Source of the DNA: Cruorifilaria tuberocauda | Taxonomy: Eukaryota > Nematoda > Chromadorea > Rhabditida > Onchocercidae | Length of the DNA: 64,000 bases | Direction of reading: 5' to 3' | Assembly: GCA_013365365.1 (NCBI GenBank) | Contig: JABVXU010000274.1 | Coordinates: 1-64,000 of the forward strand | Shown here: piece by piece, positions 27,111 to 41,662 of the stretch | Layout: every line of letters starts with the position of its first letter | Position numbering within the stretch: position 1 is the stretch's first letter | Made by a program: the position numbers and the translations under genes | Notes under the pieces: model-generated | Databases searched by the model: none | Seen by the model: the letters and a program-made list of their open reading frames with translations, nothing else | Told to the model about the DNA's origin: nothing

Positions 27111-30100
27111 CGGGTAGTTCAATGGAGTGGAAGTAACGGTTAATGCGTGGGGTTACTCTCGCACCACAAGTGACCTTCGTCCTCCTCCTCCCTCTCCCTC
27201 TCAGTGAAGGTCACTCATTCTCTCTGATTGCACTATACCCTTCAACAAGACAGCATCGATTTTCGTTCCTTTTGTCTGCTCATGTAAACTACGTTTGGAG
27301 TGCTGCCAATCTTCATGTTTCTCATATTCAAATTTATCCCATAATTAATTAATTCATTCATTAAGGATGAATGAACAAGGAGCATCTCCTCCACTTTCTT
27401 CTGTGAGAAGAAGGAAAAGCTGGTGAGTTCGAGAAGATCAGAAAATCTTGTTCATTTTTGAATATTTAGCAGTAGAAAAGTACTTCTCTTCTCTTTCCCT
27501 CTCTCTTCTCATTCTCTTTCTAATTTCCAGACATACTGTCTCAGTGAATTTTGCATACTTTAGTAAATCATTTGGAGAATATTCAAACTGGAAAGAAACC
27601 TTTGTGAAGTGATAAATTGCAGATGAAATGTAATCAGTTTTTGAAAATTTCTGTTTTGGCGAATGAGTGACGTACTGAGTGTCAGTCACTTTGAGTAATG
27701 ATTGTCATCTCATTGCTTGAAATGATTGCAATCAACTGAAAGGTCATTCATTTCCTTCTCCTTCTATGTTTACACTGTTAAAATTTTGTTTATTGTCTTT
27801 AGTTTGTATTAATTGCCTTCATTCCATTCTTCTTTATTCTCATTGTATTGATTGGCATCAAAGTTCATCTCATCAAATTTCTTTTCTCTGTTGCAACTGA
27901 AGATGGTATGAATGTGGAACGAACGCCATCCCTTTTTTGTCATTATCCTCGGATTTACAGAAATTGAAACTGTAATCATTACTGAATGATTTGATATCAT
28001 GGAGTAATAGTTCAGAAGTTCGAAAATGATGAATCATTTTTGTTTACTGTAAATCTAATTTCAACTTTGCAGATTAGTATAGAAATACTAACTCGTTGAA
28101 ATAGCCTGAATTTGCCAGAAAGGAATTAAATAATTGAGTTGTTTTAGAATTGGAAGAAATCAAATTAAGTTAATCAGTTTCCACTGTTTCGATAAGCAGA
28201 CAGATGAGTAACATGGAATAATCAGTTAAATTTGTTTACTCTGCTTTACTTTTTCCTCAGGAATAACTGCAAAATTTATTGATAAGATCAGTGATCTGAT
28301 ATCGTTACTTATTATCACTTAAGCGTAATTCATTTATGATGAGATAAAAATTTTTTAATCCTGTCAGTTTTGACATTGATTTAAAATTTAAAAAGAAAAT
28401 TTATGGTAGTTAATGTTTTTTTTTTCGTTTCATTGTTTTTCCAACAGCTTGAATTTTTCCTCTTTTCCCATCAGCTGCAATGTTTTGCAAACAAACTGCT
28501 ATTTTATCACTCCACAGGAAGCTAAATATATCTTCGACATTTTCTTTTGCACTTCATCTAAAATATAACATGAAAAAATAATGTCATCTGCCCAGTTATT
28601 TCGTTTTATTGCATTTTGATCGGAGTTACACTAAATGTATTTAATTGACATGCATATGCAAATTTTTATACTTAATGATACTTCCGGAGGCGCACTGAGC
28701 TGAATATCGCATTACTTATCATTGATAAAAAAAAATAATGTGTTTGAAGTTGACAGGTTTTTACATAAAATATTATGCTAATTTATCTTTTTAAAGTTCA
28801 GTTTTAAAAGTGAAGAGTAATATGGTTAAGTTTTTTCGGACTAAAATTTGATAAAATTTATCCTTTAATAATAACTCATTTCCGAATTCATTTGCACGGA
28901 AATCTCTGTTGTTTCTAATTTATTTCAAAAATCCAACTACTTAAATTTTTTATTTTTTGGGTGGGAAATTATCTTTTGGAGAAAACTGATTATAATTTTT
29001 GAAAACTTATAGTTAGCAATTGTTAAATATGATAAATAAAAGAAACCATGAAAAGACCGAAACTCTCCTTGTTACATCAACTTCGTATATTTATCCATTT
29101 TGCTATCTGTCAGATCGATGTTAACAATTAAAGCAACAACAACACAGTTGACTCATAGAACAATCTTACCATTAAATCTTTGCTATCAAATCAGTTCGAT
29201 TTTAGAGATGAAGTAAATTTAGTAATTAATTTTAAAAAGTTGATATGGTAGTTCTTTTAGAAAGATACAACAATAAAGTAATCTCTTACTGCATATAAAT
29301 AAATAGTTCTCTCTTGTCATATTTATCGATTCTATTAAAACTTTGCATTTTTAATTCTTATTTTTTGCAAGAATTTGCAAAATGCGAAGTAAGCAGGAAA
29401 CGAATTTTCTTTTTGTCACGTAAATATCATTAATATTTTTAGTGAAAAGTTTCTCAAGCTGGTGCAACGTCTGGTTGATCCCAACATCGGCTATTAATAT
29501 ATGACTAGAGCCGTTATTACTGTTGTTATTATCTTTATCATTAGCTTTGAATCCATTTTAAATAGGGATACAGTTAAAAGGCAGTTTTTCGTTGATATCA
29601 ATAAACACTTATGTGCCTCGCGCTATCAGTGTTATGAGAAATTGATTGATTGTAGCAAAGCTTTGATCATATTATTCAGTTGAGTTTGAGGGAAATTTGA
29701 AATTCAGTTTGTCTGTAAATACTATACTTAAAGGGCGGTAATATGATGATTGTCAAGTCGAATGATAGTTAAAATTTACGATGTTATTTATTGAAAAAAT
29801 CATCTGGAAAAAATTTGCTAAGAATAATATTTTTCTGGTATTTAATCAATTTTGGAACACTCAGATACTACAAATCACAATGGAAAGAAAATATCTGTTG
29901 AGCGATAAGTGAATTTTCAGTAATTCGAATTAATATTACTTCACTTGATTGTGTTACATGACTTTTTTTTACATAATTATATCAGTTTATCAAATACTTC
30001 TTGGCTTTTAACTAATAAAGCCTATTGAACAACTCTTTATCTACGATTTTTATTTTTTTTTCTTAATACACAACCTGTTCTATCATTTTCACTTTGATTA

Positions 30101-33100
30101 TTGAACTGAAGCTTAAATTTGCAAAAGTGCTTGCTTCTGCTTTTAAATCCGTTTTCTGAAAAGCTTATTTGTTATAAAAGCCTTAATTGGTTTGCAAACA
30201 ATTTTGTTTTTCATGGAAATATTTTATTTTCCTATATATTTCATTCAGTTGTCTTACTTTTAATAGATGTTTTAATGGATGAATACTCAGTGGTTTTTTT
30301 TCAAAATTTTTTCCAAAAATTCTTGCACACATTATGTAACTTTTCATTTTCAAATTTATTTGCTTTTTCATTATTTTAAAAAATAAATCGAGGAATATTA
30401 GATATTTCATTTCTTACGGAGTTTTATTCAAAATAAATATTTGAAAAGTCTGAAAACATAGAAGTTTTTTAGATTTTTAATGCAAAATTGTTAACAAATA
30501 ATGTTTTCATAGAAAACTAACTTTCAACTTCAAATATCTGAAATTAAATATTTTATCAGAAACTTTTTTCATCTCTCACTTCCATATTATTACTTATTCA
30601 ACTTTGACACAGTTTCGAAATTTAAGAAATATTCTATGACTGTGGTGTGAAAGTATCGTAAAATTTACATCAAATTAACATCCACGCAGATTTATTTTTC
30701 TCTTCTTCCCATTCCAGAATGTTCTATTCTCCTCAAGAAGCTTTTTCCTTTCATTACTTCTTAAAATGTGTTACTGTTGTTGTTATTATAACAAAGTGTA
30801 CGTTCGATATTTCCGTTCGATTTGTTTGTTGAGTTTTTTGCCAATGTGTTTAAAAACAATTGAGCGACACTAAATTCAACATTTTGCTATTTTATTTCAT
30901 TTTGTATAATATTTGATAAATGTAACTAACTTACTGAAAATTAATGTAAATAGGAAATGATTCAATTTTGTAGACAGTATTACATGAAATAATTTAATTT
31001 TGAATAAGTTGAAATGACATGTATTTGCTTTTGATTTTTTTGACATTCCATTTATCTTCCACTGATAAATTCTGAAAAGTGAGAATAGAGAGTTAGAGGA
31101 AAAGGAAATGTCACTTATTGATATTGAAATGATATTTCGAAACAAAAAACAAATTTGAATGGATAAGTAAATTTTTTGAAAATTTGTAACAGAAAAAAGA
31201 AAGCATTATGTTTTTGCAGGAAGTAAAAAACATACATTCTACGAGAAAAAAGAGAAAAAGAGTGATAGTAAGATAGTTGAGGAATATTATATTTAAATCT
31301 TTGCAGGAATTTCTAGCTTGTTCTTTTTTGTCTGCTTCTCTCTTCCTCTCCCTATCTGTCCATGAAAAGGTGTTAATGAAAGATTTCTTAAAATTTATCA
31401 ATCAGAATGAAATGCATCAGCTGTATAACATTTGATGGTTATTTCCTTCCAGATCAAAGTTCATCACAATTTTTTCAATGCAATCCCAATCTTTGGGATC
31501 ATACTGAAAAAAGACAGAAATAGTTGGTCAGCGTTTCATTATCAGTTATTTTCTAACAAGGTAGTGATGAGCTTTTTACAGAAATATCTGAGAAATGAAA
31601 TGCTAGAGGCTCTTTATTCACTTGTATGTTTAATGTTTTGAAATAAGGCAAGTGGTACTATCCGGCAGATGGAAAAGAAGCCGGGAGGCATTTCGTATTT
31701 GATTGATTGCGTCTGGAATTGAAACGATTACTAAGCCTTTCACATCTGAACATAGATTTTTTTTTCGTCCTTTTAGTTAACAGTGGTTAGCTAATCCATT
31801 CCCTTTTTTCTCTCTCTCCTTCATCTCTTTCCTTCTCCACCTTCTTCTTTCCTACCCTTATCTGTCGTCTACCTTTAAAATAATCTTTTAATAAAAACTA
31901 TAATTCTTTTTCTCCATAAAATTTTTTATTCTTGTTCTTTTCTTATCGGACCCGATTCTCAGTCAGTTTTCTGCAGCATTCTTTCATTATTTTATAAGCT
32001 AATTTAGCACAATGTTAGCAATGGACGAAAAAGTGCCGTCAGTGTAGTTTTACCAAAGAAACAAAAGTGCTAGACTTTTCTCTCATGAAAAAGGAAGGGC
32101 AGACTTGTGAAGTATATCATTTTTCAAACTTCCTTTTTTACGTACTTTTTACCAATTTTTAATAATCTTTTTTCCAAATTCTATCAAAAATTCGATTATT
32201 TTAGTAATACTATTAATTGTCTTTCTTCCAAAAAAGTTTTCTCTTTAGTTTTGGTCAAATTAGAAATTTTATAAGCATAACAAAGAATTTTTTTCTAAAA
32301 CTTTCATTTAATTCGTTGTGAAAAAGATCATTTTATCGCTCTTTTCCCTTCACTTTTTTACCGGAGTGGATTGATTTGCTCAAAATATGATCAGAAGTTT
32401 TAATAAAGTAATTAGCGATGATGCTATTAGGCAGTTTAAATTTTTGTTTTTTCTTTGAACTGTTAATTACTGCCATATTTCCAAAAGTGACATATTCACT
32501 CATTCATTTGATGCATTGAACAATGGTTAGTATTAAAAGTGTTAGTGATTAGTATTGATAGTATTAGCGATTGCTTCATTCGTCTTTCCATACGCTACAT
32601 CACGTCTAATCCGTGTGTTACTTGCATTGTTGCGGTTTATGTTAAAGGAAATGAAATTCAATTACATTTAGAATTAAAAAGTAAAAAGATAGGATATTTC
32701 CTAAATGTTGAATAATGCTGGTCTTTTATGGTTTATTTCGGAACAAATGGCATATTTGCGCCAGTTTTGGAAGAACTGATGATGTGTAGACCGTTAAGTC
32801 CTGCTATTTAATTCATACGTAGCTAAAATTAAATTGTCGTTGATTTGGAGAATGTTGAAAAGTTTCTTCGCGACTGTTTTCTCTCTTTTCAATTTTCATC
32901 CACCTCTTCGGAAAAGGTCAGTTATCTGTCATTGTGGACGTTATCTGATCATTGTATCTTATCATTCCCAGCTTGAAGTGGTAACTGTAATGTTTATGAA
33001 ATTAAAGGAAAAGTATTATTTTCTGATATATAGAGAAAAGAAAAAAAAAAGAGCTTGGAAAATGCATGGATGGGATATTACTATTAATAATGGAGTAATG

Positions 33101-36100
33101 AAATTCTGTGCACATTTTTGCTTTTCTCTTTTTGCTTATAAGAAGAATAGTGAATTGGGAATTGTGAAAAATTGGAAGAAATGATGCGAATGTGCTGAAA
33201 TTGAATTTCGTGGAAAATTTTCTCATTTGAATTTGCGAGCATATGTAAAAGTAAGTTTTATTATACTTAAAATAAAGAATAAGATGACAAAAAAACGTCA
33301 TCCGTAGTCCAACTCATCAAAAATGGTTTGTTATCATTGCATTCATCCTCTACCTTTCTTTGTTTTCAGTTCCAGTTTAATAACCTATTTGCATATTTCA
33401 AAGTTGTCCGATTGAAATGTGACATAGTTCGGACGGAAATTCTGTCTTATTTTCAGTTTTTTTTTCAGTTGAGCTTCTATGAGACGAAATTTAAAAGAGT
33501 TCCAATTTGATACAGAAACGTTTATTTTTTAATAACACTTTTTCAAAAATAATGAAATTTTAACATTTTTTTAATTAATTGAAAATATATTTCTCTATGC
33601 ATTTTCACCTTAGTACATAGAATGTTTTGTATGATCTTCTCTTTAATTTTCTGTTTTGATTCATTTGTCAAATTTCCTTTTGTTCCAACCCCTTCTCTAC
33701 CGCTATTTCTCTTTAGCTAAAAACATTTAAAAAATTTTAAAACATAAAAGCTGGATGTGTAATAAACCTTGGTATTTCGTACTAATATTAAATCATGTAA
33801 TTAAGAAAGAAATAATTTGTTTCTCCTTAATTTTTAATGAATTACTACAATTAGTATTACTTAATGAAATAAATTAGTTTTAAATTAATGAATTAGTAAA
33901 ATAAAGGCCTTAAAAGCAAAATCCGAATTATATATCCGATTTTTCATTTTTTTTCTTATTATCACATGACAAATGGTCGATGATTTAATCAGAGTTAATA
34001 TCGCAAATTGGAGCTATGCCAATTGTTCTTGATTATTTCTTAGTTTGGAGAATGACTGGTAATGAAGGAAGAAAGTGTCGCTGTGACAGTTCTCAAATTT
34101 CCCTTCCTTTTGTTAAAGGCTGTGGAAGAGAACCTGTCCATTTTATTGTTTCGATCATTAAAGAATAATTTCCGTTTAAAAATTTCATCAAATAGTGGGA
34201 GAGTAGGAAAAGAAAGAAAGGATGAGGTGATTATTTTTCATAAATGTAATTTCGCCATCAAACAGACATAATTTGTTGATGAGAAGATTAAAATAAAAGT
34301 GACAGGCTGTATGTAATAAAATGGAACAGGTAGATGTTGAACATAATTTCAAACGAAAATTTTCCTATTCAATTTCCAACACAATATTTGTCTTCTCTAT
34401 TTACGACAAAAGCTCTTTATTCCGCCCTTATTTGAATTTGCGAATTTATTTAAAAAGATTTTTGAAATATCAGAAGATTAAAATAGTATTCTACCACTAC
34501 TTTATTATTATTTCATTAAGGAAAAGAAGAAAAGATAGGGAAAAACTGGAATAACTTATTGGAATTGAAAAAAGAAAAGAAAGTATAGATATGGAAAAGA
34601 TAAAGAATTAGGATGTGTAAAATGATCTTAAAAAAAGGGAGAAATTTAGAAGATAAATTTTCGGAGAAGGTAAATGATCGACTGGGCAATAAAATCGTTT
34701 AGCTCATCGAAAATAACATTTTCATTACAATTTACCTCAAATTTCAGTGTACGTATTTTTTATATTTTTCTAATTTAACTGCTTGACATTAAAATTAATA
34801 TTGTAATATTAAATTAAGGGAAATATCAGTTATTAGCGAAATGAAAAAATTGCATAAGTGAGTGGGGGAGAGAACTTCCATTCTATTTGCATAAATTTTT
34901 CGAAAAAATTGAAAAAGTCATTTGTTAATGAGCGAAATTCAAGCAGCCGACCAGTTGATCAAATGATTATCATCCTTTTGCAGTACTGATAAGAGGAGAG
35001 GGACTGTATCAATGGAGGGGAATCGGAGAAGGAGGAAGTGCAGGAAACATTCTTCGCGTACAGTCTAAATCGGAGAGCAGCGTCCGAGTGACCCTCGATC
35101 CTTCTAACACACTTGTCCAGTGATATTGCACACTCTCTCTCCTGGGCTGGCCTATCACGGAAAATGTTCGGCTGAATTTCTCTTCATCTTTCTACCAAAA
35201 CAATTATCCAGTTTTGCAGATGAAGCTATTTTATTTCATATGTTTACTTCCTTTCGGTCAATCTCCTTTTCGATCATTGTTTTCCGAAAAGTCATACTGG
35301 AAATACTCCTCCGGTCTGTAAGGAAGTATTTCCTTTTCTGATCAGTTTCTCTTGTTCTCATCCTGTCTTGTCTGTCTGTAGGGCTTCTGTTTATGTGTTT
35401 GCAAAGATAGGGAAGGATGAGAAAAGTGCATTTGCAGAGATAAGGAACAGTGTGAGAGAAGTGCACTTACAAGCAACAGAGATCGGATAGTAAAGAAAGT
35501 AAGAATAAGTTACAGAGCTATAGAGAGGCTTTTGGGCGAATAACTCTTTTCCTTACTATTAAATGATAAGCTTTTCACTATTGGTTTAACTTTAATGATT
35601 AATTAGATTCTGATAAACGTTGCCTTTGCCGTCAATATTAAGGTTGCTGAAAAGGCCAGGTACCAATAAATAGATCAGTAATCAATCGATCTTCTCACAG
35701 AGATTATTGTTTACCAGAATGATTCATTGAATTTACGAGCTGATATAATTAAATAATGGTTATCTGCAACTAATATGTGATGACATTGAAAGAGGAATAT
35801 TTATGCACCGATTTTAGTTTATTTATTACCCTTAATTATCTTTCCTTAGTAAATGTACTTGAAACAAATACTAAATTAATTTCTGAGAAACAAATCCAAA
35901 AAAAAACTTTCTTTGATTCGAAAATTTGGTATTTCCGAACTTAAGCCAAAAAAATGACTGAGATGAAGTTGAATAGCATAAGAGTACTGTTCTTTGGCTC
36001 AAAAAACCAAAATCAATTTTTGTATGTTTCCATCTTGATCTTTCGATTATTTCATGATAAAATAAGCAGGTATTGTCTTTAAAAAGAATGATAAAGATAG

Positions 36101-39100
36101 AGAAATGTGCAAAGTTGTTTATATATGTACCTGAATGACAGAAGATGACAGGTCTTTTTTTTCACGAGCCGTTTGAGGAGAGAGAGATGATGATTGAATA
36201 TTTCAAAATGTTAATCTTTGGTTGAAGATTGCTGGAAGAGTTTCGTGTTGCTGCCGGTTTCCATGCATTCTTTCCGTTAATCTGTTCTCCTGAATTGCTT
36301 CCCAAAAAGCTTTTCCTTTCTAAAAAATTACTCCAAATTATCCTGCTTTTTTTCATTTAGCCTTTTAATGATTGCATCACTTTTATTTCAAATTATTTTT
36401 CCTTCAAATACTTTTTTGTTTTAATATGCATGTTTGTGGTTTAAGATTAGCTGCCAATATGAGAATGAAGTTGTTAAAGCTAATGAAATGATTGCTTTAT
36501 TGATGCTTGATTTTGTATCATTGCTGGAAATTTTTATACGTTAGGCTAAATTTTGTCCTCCTTATTCTTTTCAAATATCGATTAGTGATGAAATAGAAAC
36601 GGGCGCAGTCATTCGATGCATTCTTATAACTTCAATTGAGGTAAAGGAAGAGATTTCATAATGGATCACTTCGCTCTGAGCTACTGAGATGGGACATTAC
36701 CGCTTTTTCTTTCTTCTCGCATTTGTCAGTTTGTTTAGGGTTTTATGGAACATATTCCTCATGAAATGTATCAATTGTGCTAATGCTTTTCTGATCAACC
36801 TGATTACTTTTCGGTTGTTCAGTCATTTTCCTCTCTTCATTGTTTCAGTTTTTACATAACTTAGGATTTATGAAATGGTTGTGGAAAACAAAAATGATCG
36901 GAAAAATATATTTATGATTCTGCATTTTTATGGTATTAATTGAGTTCAAAAATATGAAGGGTTCGTTAAATATCTTGCAAAATGATCGATCGATGAATTT
37001 TGATTTTATAATAGCAATTGTTAGTTTTAGCAATTACGAAATCGAAGCTATCAATGTACATTTTCAACTTCATCGATAAAGCGGTCAGCAGTTCACTGCT
37101 ATCTTTCTTATTGTAAATGGATAAAAGTGAGTTTAAAACAAGAAAAAAATTCTGAGATAAAAACTGATATTTTCTCTTTTTTTCCATTCATCCCTTGTTA
37201 GTATTTCTTTTTAATGCATTTCTTTTTCAATTCATAGATTTAAATGATTATGGCTGGATTTTCATCAAGCATGACATGATAAGAACTTTTAAATTACTTG
37301 CTTCAAGCGAATTATTTTGATTTAATGATTTGTTTCATTAGAGAAAATTTTTATATTACTAATTCTTAAACTCTTGAAGATTTTTAGTGCACACAAAAGT
37401 TACGGTTTATTGCTGAAAGTAAGTAAGTAGTTACAATTTAGATACGAATTTGATGGCAAAATTAATTAAAGCAATATTTTTTGAGAAATAGCAAAAAATA
37501 TTTCAATGTTGATGTTGATTCACTACTATTGTTTTCTTCGATCATTGATATGAAGAAGTGTAAACAATCAGCAACAATAAGAAAAGATCATTTTTAAGGG
37601 ATTTCTATTCTACTTTTGTACTTCCATTTTTCATTTTTCGTTGTATTCTTACGACAAATTTTCGTTTTTTAGTACAAATAGAAAGAATTGTCTTTTTATT
37701 TCATCATTATTTATATTTTATTGCATCGAAGCAAAGTCTAGAATTCGATTTTAATCATTTATTAATTTATACGATAATCTAAATTTTGTGTAATTGAAAG
37801 AAAGATAAATCATATTAACTTAGTAGTTCTTTCGTTTCAGGTACCAATGCTAATTATGCTGAAATACACCTAATGCCTACAAACTAGTTTTTTTGAAATC
37901 TTGAGTTTTATTAAATTTAAGCGTAATATCACCAAATGTATCTATATTTTTTTCATACTTCTCTTTCAACTTAAAGTTGCTTACTTTCTCCAGTAATATT
38001 TGGAACATTTATTTTCAATGATTCATTTCCTGCTGAAATAGAGAATAAAGTTTCAACCAAAAAAACGAACTTGTCCTTTGTGCACATGCCCTATATTATC
38101 CTATGCTTAATCGTTGACTTTAGAGTGATAAGCGTCATTATTTAATTGTTAATTATTCAAGAACGTGAATGATGAATGTTTTTGTTCAAATTGCGCAGCG
38201 CAACATCACATGTCACTTATGCAGGGAGACATTTGTTAAAATTGTAAACTTGTTTTTATTGAGTAATGTATATTACCTTACGTGATAACACTTTTGCTAT
38301 GCTTTTAAAGAAAGTATATAGTTTGGAATTTTTCTTGATCATTTTTTTTCATTGATTCCGGTAATAATGAATTTTACATCTTAAACCGAAAATATTTTTT
38401 TCTTCCCACAATTTCCTATTATCTCCATTGTTAATTTAATTACATCACTGAAATGATAATGAACTATTTTCATTTGAACATTTACGCTTTTACAGCGAAC
38501 TATATCACCATCATTTGTTATCATTATTACTATTGTTATACTAATAATCATCATTATAATCATGTGGGAAAGATGTGTATTATGAGTCATAAGACTTGAT
38601 CATATAGCAATAAGTATCTGTTCATTATCAGATTTCAATTGTAATTGTTGGAAGAAAAAAATAAATATAAAATGGAGATAGATAAGTATAAAATAAAAAA
38701 TATTTCAAAAATTTTTGCAAAAGTAATGAGAAGAAAAGAGTTGTATATGTGAATGATGAGTCAGCTTATGAAAGAGCAAACACAATGAGTCATTGTTTAT
38801 TTTTATTTTCCGTTTTCCATTCCCATTTAATATAAAGAACGAAATTCATTTCATTTTTGAATGAGAAATTTTGATTTTACAGTTGTATCGCTTCTGTATT
38901 TTTGGCTTTCTTCTTTTTTTTCTTTCTCAATTTTTTTTTGTTTCAAATCTCCCGTATCTCCATTTAATTGATTGTGTTGAGATGGAAATGTTTCTGTAAT
39001 ACAAATGTTTGGCGCTATTGACGCTTACAACAGTCATCTTGTTTTTTCAAAAATATAGGCGTTTCTTCTTTTCATTATTATTTGTTTATCGATGACCTTT

Positions 39101-39749
39101 TTTATTGATCATATTTGTTCTATTTAGAATATGTGCAGAATATGTTTGACACAAAAAGTTGTTACATATTACGAATTGAATGACAGCTCGGTACGATTAA
39201 ATGCACTTACGATTTAGCTTGATTGCTGATAAGGCACTAATTTTCATTGATATCATATTTGTGAAGTTTTAGGCAGAATTATCAGTTGTATAAGAAAGAA
39301 GTTGAAATTTTCCTCAATTTTTTTTGTGTTTTTAGAGTTTATTTGAGTAATTGATTACATTAGATATTCATACATATGCATCTATTTTTATTTTTTAACA
39401 GAAAGGACATTTGAGGGAAGTTTATCCTTATTTTTAGTTATGTTGGATCAATTTAATTTTATAATCATTCATTATTCGATTAATAATTTCGGCCAGATTT
39501 TCATTGCTTAATTTCTTTTCCATTTTGTATATTTTTTCAGATCAAATTTTGAGAATTTTTTAGTTCTTGTTTCGAACCGGAATTCACATGTCAAGAAGAA
39601 AAATTAGACGAAGCATAGATGATTCTATTGGAGATGAAAGCTCTCGTAAACTTCTTGCACTTTGAAAAGTAAAAGATTAGAAATTCATTTTCCAGCTGTT
39701 CTCTTTTCTACGTGCCTTTGACCATAATTAAATGTTTTCTAAAATTTCA

Positions 39750-39756
39750 TATACAC

Positions 39757-39788
<32 letters not shown>
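39750..39788. repeat. Palindrome leading into a TA microsatellite
   Basis: The palindrome ATACACATGTGTAT passes directly into a run of about 13 TA units. No gene is close. Confidence 0.9.
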
Positions 39789-41226
39789 GTCTGCGTATTC
39801 TTCCAAATAATTTCATTTCGAGGGCAAAGGGCATTGAGATTATCAATGAAAAAGTTTTTTGAACGAATTTTTTCCAGGTAGCAGTACTTCTTTCCTTCTT
39901 ATCCATTTTTATAACTTTGTACGGACCATTTTTATTACATATGATTCATCAGTGAAACGGATTTCATTGTCTGTACATTTTCGAGTTGTTTGCCAGGTTT
40001 ATTTCGAGACATAAAAGAAGTAGGGGGATAAAATTAATTTCCAACAGTGGGTGATACTAGATAGCAAAAGAGTATTCTTTGTTAAATTGTTTGAAGCATA
40101 AAAACGGATAAAATGGATATCATTTTAGATTGCAAATTAGAAATGGGAAAAAATTGGTAAATGTGAAATTCAGTATGGTAATGGTAATGATTAGTTTTGT
40201 TTACATTTCTTTGCATACAATTGTTTGCTGTATTGTTGATTTCAACGATAATAAAATAAACTGAAAATGAGATAGAAGGAATGTTCTAAGCAAATACGTT
40301 TTCTTTGTTTCTCATACTTTATACCACTTAAAATCACTAATTTCTCTTCTTTTACAAATGTCTCATATTAATCATTTTAATGGTTTATTCGCTAAGAATT
40401 TGTATTTTCCATTGACGAATATTTTCCATTTTCTGTTATTTATTGTATCATTGATTGGGCAGAAAAAGGCAAAGAAAAGACGAATGATCAGTATAACGGT
40501 TTGCATTAATTCTATGCTTCAAAAATTTCCACTAATTAATTATTAGCGATAGGATTTATATTTTGATGAATTCTTTTGATTACAATTCCTATCAGTCACT
40601 GAAACTTTAAATATTTCCTGGAAATTAAATCAAGTGTCAACGTTACAAATGTGCTTTTTGTAAAGTGCGGTTTTAGGATTATTGGTGTAACTAATCATTT
40701 AAACTATCAGATATTATTTTGCATTTTTGACTTGATATTCTATAGCAAATTTTCTAACTTGAAAAAAAGAATTGAAGTATGAAACAAAATGACATCTAAT
40801 ATGTTGCGTTTAATATTTTGAGCAAATTGGACAATATATGACTGAAGAAACATCGTTTCTGGAGATAGTTTAAGTTCTATTCGATTTTAGAATGAAACTT
40901 CACTATGCTTCGAAACTTGCTTACTTGTGCAGCTTTTTATAAGAAAATTTCCATTACATCATCAAATACTGTCACAATGTTGTCAGTTATCTGAGAATAT
41001 TTTAATGAGCCTGATGAATTTATTTTATTAACAATTCCCTGACATATATCATACAGGTTATTTTGGTTTTATAAATTATTATAGGAGGAAAGCTTGAAAA
41101 GTAGAAATGAAATTTTTGAGGAATGAAATATTTGATATGCGAATGATAAAGTGATGTAATTCGGGAAATTTAAACTGTCATCAAACATTTTTGAAATAGT
41201 CCTTGGAATATTTTAATAAAAAAAAT

Positions 41227-41358
41227 TTCAAATATCTTTTGCTGATTTCAAATATCTTTTGCTACACATAATAATAATAATAGTTTGAAATATCTTTTCA
41301 ATTTCAAATATCACATAATAATAATTTCAAATATCTTTTGCTACACATAATAATAATA
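41227..41358. repeat. Irregular tandem repeat TTTCAAATATCTTTTGC / ACACATAATAATAAT
   Basis: Three to four partly truncated copies of a roughly 33-base unit are arranged in tandem. The copies differ by internal deletions, which suggests replication slippage. Confidence 0.8.
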
Positions 41359-41603
41359 CCAGTTGCTAATATGTAAATTATATTTTTGTTGATTATGAAT
41401 TATCAGTAGAAAAGAAAGCATCACTGCATAAGGCAAAATATTATTAGTTGTAACATTGATATGATAGTTTTCGCTTTATAAAACTCAGTAGCCTTAATTT
41501 ATAATGGTAAAGAAAGAAACAAAAAGACAAATTTCGGACAAAAGATTCTTTTGCAAAATAACAGGGTATAATTTGAATTTCGTACAATTTCCAGTACCAT
41601 AAG

Positions 41604-41662
41604 AATTCAATTCTGGAATACTTAAACTGTCCTGTTTCATGTAAGTATTCCAGAATTGAATT
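41604..41662. other. Hairpin with a 21-bp perfect stem and 17-base loop
   Basis: Bases 41604-41624 pair perfectly with 41642-41662. A further imperfect stretch outside can add a few pairs with wobble and one mismatch. The size is in the range of a microRNA precursor, but such precursors are usually longer and imperfect, so a fold-back repeat is equally possible. Confidence 0.6.
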
